The position numbers were made by a program, and so were the translations under genes. A DNA stretch of 64,000 bases from contig JADKHO010000004.1 in assembly GCA_016721765.1 (NCBI GenBank), positions 124,001-188,000 of the forward strand. The letters run 5' to 3'. This DNA comes from Bacteroidota bacterium (GTDB lineage Bacteria; Bacteroidota; Bacteroidia; UBA4408). The notes under the pieces were generated by a model, which made no database searches, was not told the DNA's origin, and saw only the letters and a program-made list of their open reading frames with translations. Within the stretch, counting starts at the first letter, position 1. Every line of letters begins with the position of its first letter. Positions 1 through 8,128 of the stretch are shown one piece after another.

Positions 1-637
1 TTAAAGTAACATTGGTTCCGGGTATCACCAAATTGCTGCTCGGAAGAATGCTAACCGAAGGTACTATAGCTGTTGTTGAAATAGTTCGGTTTCCACTTGG
101 ATTACTTCCACTAATCGGTGATTTCAATCCGGCAACGTTTCCAATCACCGTAATTCCGCCACTTGGGATGGTGGCATCTAATACATTTCCATTACAACCT
201 GTGGCTGCAATATCGTAAGTAAGGAAAAAATAAACGGATACCAATTCCAAACTATCAACATCCGCTATATTAAATGCAATAGTTCCACTTGGATTTGAAA
301 TACTGTCTTTAAGGGTGGCTGTTGCAAAATCATTAACCGTATTGTACCATATTTTTGCTTTTAGCACATTCGCATTATCCGAATTGGCCATGGTAAAAGA
401 TAGGGAACTAATTCCCCATCCACCCACAAAGGTGGTGGTTGTTCCATCAATTTGCCCCCAAAGAATTTGTTGATTTGTGGAGCCTAGGTTTACTGTTCCG
501 GTATTCTGAAAGAATCTTGCTTGCGAATATTTAAATCCGGCTTGTGACTCTATTGCGAACGCAAAAAGAAAGAAAAAGGCAATTTTAATGATTCGAATAG
601 GTGTTTGTTTTTGGTGGTAATCTTGGGTTTTTGTCAT
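1..637 (-). CDS. Secreted protein of unknown function, N-terminal part (runs off the window)
   Basis: The reverse strand is open from an ATG at 637-635 to the window edge, so about 212 residues are visible and the C-terminus is missing. The first 35 or so residues have a basic start followed by a Phe-rich hydrophobic stretch (KIAFFFLFAFA), consistent with a signal peptide. The rest is rich in Ser, Thr, Asn and Gly, with phrases such as LWGQIDGTTTTFVGGWG, as in beta-sandwich extracellular proteins of Bacteroidota. I do not recognise a family. A T9SS sorting domain at the missing end is likely by analogy with other secreted proteins here, but cannot be seen. Confidence 0.7.
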   Translation of the reverse strand, partial: MTKTQDYHQKQTPIRIIKIAFFFLFAFAIESQAGFKYSQARFFQNTGTVNLGSTNQQILWGQIDGTTTTFVGGWGISSLSFTMANSDNANVLKAKIWYNTVNDFATATLKDSISNPSGTIAFNIADVDSLELVSVYFFLTYDIAATGCNGNVLDATIPSGGITVIGNVAGLKSPISGSNPSGNRTISTTAIVPSVSILPSSNLVIPGTNVTL

Positions 638-928
638 TTTTTTAAATGAAGTAATTAATCTTAGGGTTAATTTTAACATAATTGATTGATATACAAGGTT
701 ACAAAGGTACGAAATTTCAGCTTACGCAGATGTTAAATTTTGCCGTTATAAATCTAATTTTAATCGATAAAATTTAATTTTTGCGACATTAAGTTCATTA
801 AATAAAATTTTCTGTTCATGGTTTAAACGCAAGAAGAATAAAAAAGGTTGCCTGATTTACTAACAATTTTAAAATAGCTAAAATCCTTTACATTTGCGCC
901 TTCTAAAAGCGTTAAAAAAATTATTAAC
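638..928. other. Divergent intergenic region
   Basis: About 290 bases of very AT-rich DNA separate the divergent secreted-protein gene and kmo. I see no ORF, RNA gene or clear hairpin. A -7 type promoter element for kmo lies at its right end. Confidence 0.6.
889..896 (+). promoter_or_regulatory. Putative Bacteroidota -7 element upstream of kmo
   Basis: TACATTTG matches the TAnnTTTG -7 consensus of Bacteroidota sigma-A promoters and lies 32 bases before the kmo ATG. A T-rich stretch at 867-870 is a weak -33 candidate. Called by motif only. Confidence 0.45.
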
Positions 929-2272
929 ATGAAAAAAAATATAACACTCATCGGTTCGGGTTTGGTGGGTTCGCTCCTATCCATTTTTTTATCTCGCAGA
1001 GGACATAAAGTCGCAGTTTACGAGCGTCGATCAGACATGCGCAAAGAAGCAATAAGTGCAGGCAAATCAATTAATCTCGCCTTAAGCGACCGGGGTTGGA
1101 AAGCGCTCGATTTAGTTGGCATTGGTGATGAAATTCGAAAAATTGCTATCCCCATGTATGGTAGATTTATTCACAATTTGGATGGCACATCCGGATATCA
1201 AGCTTATGGTAAAGAACAACAGGCAATTTATTCCGTTTCTCGAGGTGGTATTAACTGCAAACTAATGGATTTAGCAGAAGCCGAAAAAAATGTTAGCCTG
1301 CATTTTAACCAACGCTGCGAAAAAGTGGATCTAAAAACAAGTCAGGCGGTTTTTGAACACAACGAAACTAAACTTCAAACGGCGATTCAATCTGATATTA
1401 CCATTAGTAGCGATGGTGCTTTCTCAGCCGGTCGTTTATCCATGCAATTGAGCACCGACCGTTTTAATTACAATCAATATTACATCGATTGTGGTTACAA
1501 AGAATTAACTATTCCCGCAGCAAAGGACGGCAGTTTTCAACTCGAAAAAAATGCTTTGCACATTTGGCCAAGAGGCAAATTCATGATGATTGCATTACCA
1601 AATTTTGATGGCAGTTTTACGTGTACCTTGTTTTTTCCTTTTGAAGGTGAACAATCCTTTGGGGCTATTAAAACAAAAGAGGATGTATTGCCATTCTTCC
1701 AAAAATACTTTAGCGATGCAGTTCCTTTAATGCCCACTTTGGTGGAAGATTACATGAACAATCCTACAGCTTCTTTGGTTACTGTAAAATGTTTTCCATG
1801 GACAGTGGATGATAAATTTGCCTTAATTGGCGATGCAGCGCATGCCATAGTTCCCTTCTTTGGACAAGGCATGAATTGCGGATTCGAAGACTGTACGGTG
1901 CTAAATCAATTATTAGATACCCACAACGAAGATTGGGCTACCGTTCTAAAAGAATTTGAAAAAAGCCGTAAACCCGATTCGGATGCCATTGCGGATTTGG
2001 CCATTGGAAATTTTGTGGAAATGCGCGATTTGGTTGGACAAGCCAAGTTTTTATTACAAAAGAAAATCGAAGTGAAATTCAGTCAAAAATATCCTGAAAA
2101 GTGGATACCGGCGTATTCAATGGTTACGTTTAGCCCCGAAATTCGCTATTCTGAAGCATTACGCAACGGTAAGCGGCAACAAGAAATTATGGACAAGGTA
2201 ATGGCATTGCCGCAAATCGAAAGCAAGTGGGATAGCAGCGAAGTGGAAGCCTTAATTTTAAGTCATTTATGA
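929..2272 (+). CDS. kmo: Kynurenine 3-monooxygenase
   Basis: An FAD- and NADPH-dependent aromatic hydroxylase converting L-kynurenine to 3-hydroxykynurenine in tryptophan degradation or de novo NAD synthesis. The Rossmann motif GSGLVG is at residues 9-14, followed by ERR at the end of the second beta strand. The second FAD motif, IGDAAHAIVPFFGQGMNCG, starts near residue 297 and is the form typical of KMO. At 447 residues the length is normal for KMO, including the C-terminal helical part. The next gene overlaps the stop by 4 bp (ATGA), so kmo is probably the first gene of an operon with the carotenoid genes. No other kynurenine-pathway gene is in the window. Confidence 0.93.
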   Translation: MKKNITLIGSGLVGSLLSIFLSRRGHKVAVYERRSDMRKEAISAGKSINLALSDRGWKALDLVGIGDEIRKIAIPMYGRFIHNLDGTSGYQAYGKEQQAIYSVSRGGINCKLMDLAEAEKNVSLHFNQRCEKVDLKTSQAVFEHNETKLQTAIQSDITISSDGAFSAGRLSMQLSTDRFNYNQYYIDCGYKELTIPAAKDGSFQLEKNALHIWPRGKFMMIALPNFDGSFTCTLFFPFEGEQSFGAIKTKEDVLPFFQKYFSDAVPLMPTLVEDYMNNPTASLVTVKCFPWTVDDKFALIGDAAHAIVPFFGQGMNCGFEDCTVLNQLLDTHNEDWATVLKEFEKSRKPDSDAIADLAIGNFVEMRDLVGQAKFLLQKKIEVKFSQKYPEKWIPAYSMVTFSPEIRYSEALRNGKRQQEIMDKVMALPQIESKWDSSEVEALILSHL

Positions 2273-2919
2273 TTCCATTTTCAAAAGCAAATTTACCTTA
2301 CTATTCAAAACTTTTTCTCACCATCATTTATTTAGTTGGCGTGGTAGGAATGGTGGTGGCTCCTACCCTATTTGCCACACTCACACCAATTAACTTAATA
2401 ATGGCAGCCGCATTTTTGTTTTATTTTCATGAAGATAAAAACAAAGATTTTTACCGTTTTTTCCTTTTTGTTTTTTCAGCAGGATTTGCGATTGAACTTT
2501 TAGGTGTTGAAACCGGAAAACTATTTGGTTCCTATCATTATGGTGAAGCCTTAGGCTTTAAAATAAAAGGAACACCACCCATTATTGGCTTAAACTGGGT
2601 AGTACTGAGCTATTGCAGCGGTATGATTGCGCAACGTTGGGCAAAACCAATCTTTACAAAAGCCTTAATTGGTGCCAGCCTTATGGTGCTGTTCGATTTT
2701 TTTATTGAACTCTATGCTGCAAAAGCTGATTTCTGGTATTGGCAAAATGATTCTATCCCTTTGCAGAACTTTTTTGCCTGGTTTGTGTTCTCTTTCTTTT
2801 TTAACCTGCTTTTTTGTAACTTTAAGTTTGATAAACATAATCCGCTTGCATATTTTCTGTATCTAATTCAATTATTATTTTTTATTGTTTTAAATTTGCA
2901 TCGGATTCTAATTCAATAG
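2269..2919 (+). CDS. Carotenoid biosynthesis membrane protein, CruF/DUF422-like
   Basis: A polytopic membrane protein of 216 residues with about six to seven hydrophobic segments. The central part (ELLGVETGKLFGSYHYGEAL, then GTPPIIGLNWVVLSY) is characteristic of the DUF422/CruF carotenoid family, whose studied members hydrate carotenoid end groups. The start overlaps the kmo stop (ATGA), and crtZ begins 10 bp downstream, so it is co-transcribed with carotenoid genes. In a zeaxanthin-type pathway its exact reaction is uncertain. The family assignment is firmer than the reaction. Confidence 0.8.
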   Translation: MIPFSKANLPYYSKLFLTIIYLVGVVGMVVAPTLFATLTPINLIMAAAFLFYFHEDKNKDFYRFFLFVFSAGFAIELLGVETGKLFGSYHYGEALGFKIKGTPPIIGLNWVVLSYCSGMIAQRWAKPIFTKALIGASLMVLFDFFIELYAAKADFWYWQNDSIPLQNFFAWFVFSFFFNLLFCNFKFDKHNPLAYFLYLIQLLFFIVLNLHRILIQ

Positions 2920-2929
2920 CTTTTTCTTC

Positions 2930-3394
2930 ATGAATATTTTGCTCAATATTTTAATTGTTACAATAACTTTTTTCTTCATGGAATTTGTGGCGTGGTTTAC
3001 ACACAAATATGTGATGCACGGATTCATGTGGTTTTTACACCGCGACCACCACGAACCTCACGATAGCTTTTTAGAAAAAAACGATTGGTTTGCTTTCATG
3101 TTTGCAATTCCTTCCGCACTGCTATGGTACCTAGGTGTAGCGCACGATAACGATTTAATGTTTTACATCGGTATCGGCATCGCCATTTATGGTGTTGCTT
3201 ATTTTTTAGTGCACGATGTAATTGTTCACCAACGCGTTAAAATATTACGTAACTGGAATAATCCTTACGTTCGTGCCATAAGAAGAGCGCATAAGATTCA
3301 CCATAAAAAATTAGCAAAAGAGGGTGCTGAATCTTTTGGTTTTGTGATTGTCCCAAAAAAATACTGGGAGAAAAAAACCAGCTCATTGTTATAA
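2930..3394 (+). CDS. crtZ: Beta-carotene hydroxylase, fatty-acid-hydroxylase superfamily
   Basis: A 154-residue membrane di-iron hydroxylase that would add 3-hydroxyl groups to beta-carotene rings, giving zeaxanthin. The histidine clusters of the family are all present: HKYVMH near residue 25, HRDHHEPH near residue 38, HDVIVH near residue 100 and HKIHHKK near residue 126. The length is normal for bacterial CrtZ. It lies between a CruF-like protein and a lycopene cyclase on the same strand with short gaps. Confidence 0.9.
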   Translation: MNILLNILIVTITFFFMEFVAWFTHKYVMHGFMWFLHRDHHEPHDSFLEKNDWFAFMFAIPSALLWYLGVAHDNDLMFYIGIGIAIYGVAYFLVHDVIVHQRVKILRNWNNPYVRAIRRAHKIHHKKLAKEGAESFGFVIVPKKYWEKKTSSLL

Positions 3395-3410
3395 TTAAAC
3401 AATTCCGAGA

Positions 3411-4082
3411 TTGACCCCCATCTACCTTTACCTCGATATTCTGGTCATTCTTTTTCCTTTTGTTCTGAGTTTTGATAAAAAAGTAGCGTTCTACAAAAAG
3501 TGGAAATACTTATTCCCTGCTATTCTTTTAGTCGGAACTTTTTTTGTGCTGTGGGATATGGCATTTACCCATTTAAAAGTATGGAGTTTCAACCCTCAAT
3601 ACTTAATAGGCATTACACTTGTAAATCTGCCTATCGAAGAAGTGCTGTTTTTTTTAGTGGTACCTTTCAGTTGTATTTTTGTGTATGAAGTGTTGATTGC
3701 CTACTTCAAAACAGATTTCCTAAAACCCTACTCCTTAGCCCTTAATCTTATCTTTTTAATTTTCTTTATCGCTTTCGGACTCTATTTTAATCAAAAAATT
3801 TACACCCTTTTTCAATGTCTTTTATTGGTGATGATGTTAATCTTGCATAAACGCTATTTGAAAGCTCCCTACTTAGGTAGATTTTATGCTACCTTTTTTA
3901 TTTGCTTGATTCCATTTCTTATTATGAATGGCTACCTCACTTCACTCCCAATTGTTATTTATAACGATGCTTTTAATTCGGGAATCCGAATTGGTACAAT
4001 TCCTTTGGAAGACAGCTTCTATTGCCTGTTGCTTTTATTGATGAATATTACAGCCTATGAATTTCTGAAAAAGAAATATTAA
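3411..4082 (+). CDS. Lycopene cyclase, fused CrtYc-CrtYd (CarR-type) membrane protein
   Basis: A 223-residue, mostly hydrophobic protein with two copies of the lycopene cyclase domain. The first copy carries NLPIEEVLFFLVVPFSC near residues 72-88. The second carries the equivalent PLEDSFYCLLLLLMN near residues 198-212. This family, found in actinobacteria, archaea, fungi and Bacteroidota, cyclises lycopene ends to beta rings, which supplies the substrate of the crtZ product just upstream. The frame opens with TTG at 3411; residues T-P-I-Y-L-Y-L-D fit the family N-terminus and there is no in-frame ATG nearby, so a TTG start is preferred. The 16-bp gap to crtZ suggests one transcript. Confidence 0.88.
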   Translation: MTPIYLYLDILVILFPFVLSFDKKVAFYKKWKYLFPAILLVGTFFVLWDMAFTHLKVWSFNPQYLIGITLVNLPIEEVLFFLVVPFSCIFVYEVLIAYFKTDFLKPYSLALNLIFLIFFIAFGLYFNQKIYTLFQCLLLVMMLILHKRYLKAPYLGRFYATFFICLIPFLIMNGYLTSLPIVIYNDAFNSGIRIGTIPLEDSFYCLLLLLMNITAYEFLKKKY

Positions 4083-4191
4083 AGCGAATAGCTTTTCACT
4101 TTATGCATAAGGCTAATTTCCTTAGGTCCTTAGCCAATTTGTCGCTAAATTTATTTCAATTCTTTAAGCGAAAAAAAGTGTTATTATTCCC

Positions 4192-4199
4192 TACCTTTG
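4192..4199 (+). promoter_or_regulatory. Putative -7 element of the copper ATPase gene
   Basis: TACCTTTG is a perfect TAnnTTTG match. It ends only 4 bases before the GTG start at 4204, so transcription would begin at or almost at the start codon and the mRNA would be leaderless. No convincing -33 TTTG is visible at the expected 19-21 base spacing. Confidence 0.5.
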
Positions 4200-4203
4200 C
4201 ACG

Positions 4204-6333
4204 GTGATAGAAACCGAAAAAACAACCCTTACTGTAGAGGGTATGACCTGTAGTAATTGCGCAGCAACAGTTACAAAAGCCTTGCAAAAAAAGGGCTTGC
4301 GCGATGTTACGGTTAGTTTTATTGATAAGGAAGTTAGTTTTCTTTTGGATGAAGCAAACACCATAAGCGATATTTCCTCCAGCATTCATAAATTAGGATA
4401 TAAGGTTGTTACCCCCAAGCAACAGCTGCTTAATGTGAAAGGATTAAGCTTATTAGAAAAGAAATTTTATTTTTCACTCCTGCTAACCTTGCCCTTATTT
4501 TTTTCGATGTGGCTTCCATTTCATTGGTTGCACGCTCCCATTACACAATTATTACTCTGTATACCAGTGTTTTTTGTTGGCTTATGGCATTTTGGAAAAA
4601 GTGCATGGGGTTCTGTAAAAATGGGTGTTCCAAATATGGATGTGCTCATATTAATTGGTTCTTCCGCTGCGTTTATTTATTCTTTAATGGGGATGATTGT
4701 TTACTCCGGTACCCCCGAAATCCATACCTATTTGTTTTTCGAAACCACCGCCACCATTATTACGCTGGTGCTTTTAGGAAATTTAATTGAAGATAAATCA
4801 GTTAGTCAAACCGGTTCGGCGGTGCGCGAACTGGCAGCTATGAAAGCAAGCAAAGCACTATTGGTGAGCATGCATGAAGGGCACGAACACCTCAGTGAAG
4901 TGGATAGCTCCACACTGCTGAAATTTGACCTCATACATGTAAATACCGGCGATAAAGTTCCAGTAGACGGTATGATAATTTCGGGCAATGCTGCGTTAGA
5001 TGAGTCGCTCTTAACCGGCGAAAGTATGCCTATAGAGAAAGGTCCGGGAGCGCAAGTTATCGGTGGCACAATTGTCGTGAACGGTCAACTCAGAATTCGA
5101 GCTACCAAAGTAGGCAGCGAAACTGTTTTAGCAGGCATTATCGAATTGGTAAAAAAAGCGCAAAACGAAAAACCTGCCATTCAAAAACTAGGTGATAAAG
5201 TAAGCGCAATTTTTGTTCCGGTGGTATTGGGAATTTCACTCCTCACTTTTTTACTTTCCTATTTCGGATTTGAAATAACGATGCAAACAGCACTTATGCA
5301 CAGCATTGCAGTACTTGTAATTTCCTGCCCTTGTGCTATGGGATTAGCTACGCCTACAGCTGTTATGGCCGGAATTGGCAGAGCCGCTAAAAATCGCATT
5401 CTCATTCGCGGTGGAAATACACTCGAACAATTTGCTCAAATTAAAACAATTGTATTCGACAAAACAGGCACCCTTACAACCGGCAATTTTATTCTAAATG
5501 ATTTGATTAAACTGGCCGATGTAGATGAAAGCACCCTTCGAAACCTCATTTTTTCATTAGAGCTAAATTCATCGCATCCCATTGCTAAATCTTTAGTAAA
5601 TCAATTAAAAGGCAAAGCTCAAAAAATTGAGCTGCATTCCATCCAAGAAGAAAAAGGTCTAGGCATCAGTGCAAGCGACACATCCGGTAATTCCTATTTT
5701 ATCGGTCACAACCGAAATAATCACATTAGCTCGAATCATAACTCCTCCTTAATTCTCACAAAAAATAATCAATTAATTGCTAGCCTAAACATAAAAGATG
5801 AAGTTAAAATTTCAGCACGCGAATGCATTTCTACACTCAAAAAATTAGGAATTAAAACCATTTTGTTAAGTGGTGATGCGGATGCAAAATGTAAAGACTT
5901 GGCGCTACAGGTAGGAATTGATGAGGTATATAGCGAACAAAGTCCGGCACAAAAATTAGTTTGTATCGAAAAATTAAAAGCTAGCGGTGCAGTTGCGATG
6001 GTGGGTGATGGAGTGAATGACGCTCCTGCTTTAAGTAAAGCCGATGTGGGCATTTCGCTCAGCAATGCTACCGGCGTGGCTATCGAATCTTCACAAATTA
6101 TTTTATTAAATGGAAATAATTTAAACGATATTGCACTCGCATTTCAACTCAGCAAAACAACGCTTAAAACAATAAAACAAAATTTATTTTGGGCATTTTT
6201 TTACAATACAATAGCCATTCCAATTGCAGCATTGGGCTTCCTAAATCCTATGTTAGCAGCACTTTCTATGGCATTTTCAGATGTAATTGTTATCGGAAAT
6301 TCAATCTGGTTAAAAACTAAAAAACTGAATTAA
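4204..6333 (+). CDS. copA: Copper-translocating P-type ATPase (P1B-1)
   Basis: A 709-residue inner-membrane heavy-metal pump. It has one N-terminal HMA domain with metal site GMTCSNC (residues 13-19) and eight predicted membrane segments. The membrane metal site CPC lies in VISCPCAMG near residue 375, as in Cu(I) exporters. The phosphorylation motif DKTGTLT starts at 419, the nucleotide-domain HP motif is in SSHPIAKSL, and the hinge motif GDGVNDAP starts near 601. The start is GTG at 4204: the first in-frame ATG is inside the GMTC metal site and would remove the first HMA beta strand. No copper chaperone or regulator gene adjoins it. The next gene starts 4 bp downstream. Confidence 0.92.
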   Translation: MIETEKTTLTVEGMTCSNCAATVTKALQKKGLRDVTVSFIDKEVSFLLDEANTISDISSSIHKLGYKVVTPKQQLLNVKGLSLLEKKFYFSLLLTLPLFFSMWLPFHWLHAPITQLLLCIPVFFVGLWHFGKSAWGSVKMGVPNMDVLILIGSSAAFIYSLMGMIVYSGTPEIHTYLFFETTATIITLVLLGNLIEDKSVSQTGSAVRELAAMKASKALLVSMHEGHEHLSEVDSSTLLKFDLIHVNTGDKVPVDGMIISGNAALDESLLTGESMPIEKGPGAQVIGGTIVVNGQLRIRATKVGSETVLAGIIELVKKAQNEKPAIQKLGDKVSAIFVPVVLGISLLTFLLSYFGFEITMQTALMHSIAVLVISCPCAMGLATPTAVMAGIGRAAKNRILIRGGNTLEQFAQIKTIVFDKTGTLTTGNFILNDLIKLADVDESTLRNLIFSLELNSSHPIAKSLVNQLKGKAQKIELHSIQEEKGLGISASDTSGNSYFIGHNRNNHISSNHNSSLILTKNNQLIASLNIKDEVKISARECISTLKKLGIKTILLSGDADAKCKDLALQVGIDEVYSEQSPAQKLVCIEKLKASGAVAMVGDGVNDAPALSKADVGISLSNATGVAIESSQIILLNGNNLNDIALAFQLSKTTLKTIKQNLFWAFFYNTIAIPIAALGFLNPMLAALSMAFSDVIVIGNSIWLKTKKLN

Positions 6334-6337
6334 TCCG

Positions 6338-8128
6338 GTGCCTGTACACAATTACTACAAAATACTTTTTTTACCAAAATGGTATCCCAATAGAAAGGAT
6401 AAACATAACGGTATTTTTATTGAACGCCATGCTAAAGCAATTGCAAAACACTGCAAAACCGCTGTACTTTATATCGGCTCCGACCCCAACTTAAAAACAA
6501 AATTCGACACCGAAATTGTTCAGGAAGATAAGTTAAAAGTAGTGCGTGTGTATTACCGAAATTCGGATGCAGGCAATTCTTTTTTTGGAAAAGCAATTAA
6601 ACTCATTCGCTATTTCAGAGCCGCTTACATTGGATTAAAAATTATTAAAAAGGAATTTGGAAAACCTAATTTAATTCATGTAAACGTGCTCACCCGCCCC
6701 GGTATTGTTGCGCTTGCATTGAACAAATTAAATCAAATACCTTATATTGTCACAGAGCACTGGAGCGGATACATGCCTGCCGACGGCACTTACAAAGGAT
6801 TCCTCAAAAAATGGGCTACTCAATTGGTAGTAAAAAATGCCCAAACTGTAACTACCGTTTCCGATGCATTAGCCCAAGCCATGCAGGCTCAACACTTAAA
6901 CGCCAAGTATGTTACAATTCCAAATTGTGTTACAAGTGATATGCTTCCTGCAAAGAGAATTAATTCCGGTATAAATGCTATTATGGTTGGAAACCTGGAA
7001 GACCGTGAAAAAAATATAAGTGCAGTAATTCGAGCCATAGCTGAGTTAAAGAATAGTTTACCGGAATTAACACTCACACTTGTAGGGGAAGGTGTGGATA
7101 AAGCACAATTGATAGCACTGAGCTCAAGCTTAAAGTTAGATGATCGCATTACTTTTACAGGTTCACTGCCACATGAAAATGTACTTGAACACATTTCGGC
7201 TGCTTCCTTTTTGATTTTAAACAGCCATTTCGAAACCTTCTCTGTAGTGGCTGCAGAGGCATTGATTTGCGGAACACCGGTGTTGAGCACTAAATGTGGC
7301 GGTCCCGAAGAATTTATTGATGCTACCCGAGGTAAATTAATTTCATTAAATAATACCTCAGCGTTATTGGATGGAATAAAATGGATGTGTGCTCACTTTT
7401 CCTCATTCGATCATCTAAAATTAAAAGCATTTGCAGAAACACGATTTAGTGAAGAAAGTATTGCTGCCCAATTTATTCAAATTTACAATCCACTCATCAA
7501 TACTTGGGAAGCAGGCAATACGCGTGAAGAAATTCGTATTCCATACACTTGGAATGTACTTGATGTGGGAAGTGGTGACCATCCAAACGACCGTGCCAAT
7601 GTGTTGCTGGAGCGCGAAATTGAAGCAACCGAGCACCGTTCAGGAGCTGTTGCTGTAATCCCTGAAGGAAAAAAATTAGTCTTAGGTGATGCCACAGATA
7701 TGCCATTTGCCAATAAGGAGTTCGATTACGTGATAGCATCACACATTGCCGAACACATTGATGAGCCGGAAAAATTTTGTAGCGAATTGCAAAGAGTTGC
7801 CAAACGTGGTTATTTGGAAACACCGGATGCTTTTTCAGAATTTATTTTTAATGAGCCCTTTCACAAATGGGTAGTAAGCAATAAAAATGGGGTCTTAACT
7901 TTTACTGAAAAAACTAAGCACCAGGTTTTCTCGGAGCGCTTTTACCGTTTTTATTATTTAAATGAAAAAAGAACGAATCACGAAGCATATTATTCCAACA
8001 ATATTTTTGTAGGTACTTTCGTTAACCTAATTCGAAAAAGTTGGAAACACCTGCCGCGAACTTATACCCGATTTCATTGGGAAAATAATTTTAAATACAG
8101 GGTGATACGAAAATCACAACATGATTAA
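6338..8128 (+). CDS. Fusion of a GT4 glycosyltransferase and a class I SAM methyltransferase
   Basis: A 596-residue cytoplasmic protein with two enzymatic halves. Residues 1 to about 385 are a GT-B glycosyltransferase of family 4: FLPKWYPNRKDKHNGIF at the start, VTEHWSGY in the middle, and the donor-binding stretch NSHFETFSVVAAEAL followed by GTPVLSTKCGG. Residues about 395-596 are a methyltransferase: SAM-binding LDVGSGDHPN, then LGDATDMPFANKEFDYVIAS and HIAEHIDEPEKF. It starts with GTG 4 bp after copA, and the flippase gene overlaps its end by 8 bp. It probably adds and modifies a sugar of a surface polysaccharide. The two domains are usually separate proteins; acceptor and sugar are unknown. 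Confidence 0.85.
   Translation: MPVHNYYKILFLPKWYPNRKDKHNGIFIERHAKAIAKHCKTAVLYIGSDPNLKTKFDTEIVQEDKLKVVRVYYRNSDAGNSFFGKAIKLIRYFRAAYIGLKIIKKEFGKPNLIHVNVLTRPGIVALALNKLNQIPYIVTEHWSGYMPADGTYKGFLKKWATQLVVKNAQTVTTVSDALAQAMQAQHLNAKYVTIPNCVTSDMLPAKRINSGINAIMVGNLEDREKNISAVIRAIAELKNSLPELTLTLVGEGVDKAQLIALSSSLKLDDRITFTGSLPHENVLEHISAASFLILNSHFETFSVVAAEALICGTPVLSTKCGGPEEFIDATRGKLISLNNTSALLDGIKWMCAHFSSFDHLKLKAFAETRFSEESIAAQFIQIYNPLINTWEAGNTREEIRIPYTWNVLDVGSGDHPNDRANVLLEREIEATEHRSGAVAVIPEGKKLVLGDATDMPFANKEFDYVIASHIAEHIDEPEKFCSELQRVAKRGYLETPDAFSEFIFNEPFHKWVVSNKNGVLTFTEKTKHQVFSERFYRFYYLNEKRTNHEAYYSNNIFVGTFVNLIRKSWKHLPRTYTRFHWENNFKYRVIRKSQHD

Noticed and set aside
4105..4136. GGCTAA/TTAGCC hairpin after the lycopene cyclase gene as a terminator
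   Set aside because: Six-bp stem, 13-base loop and no T tract; too weak to call.
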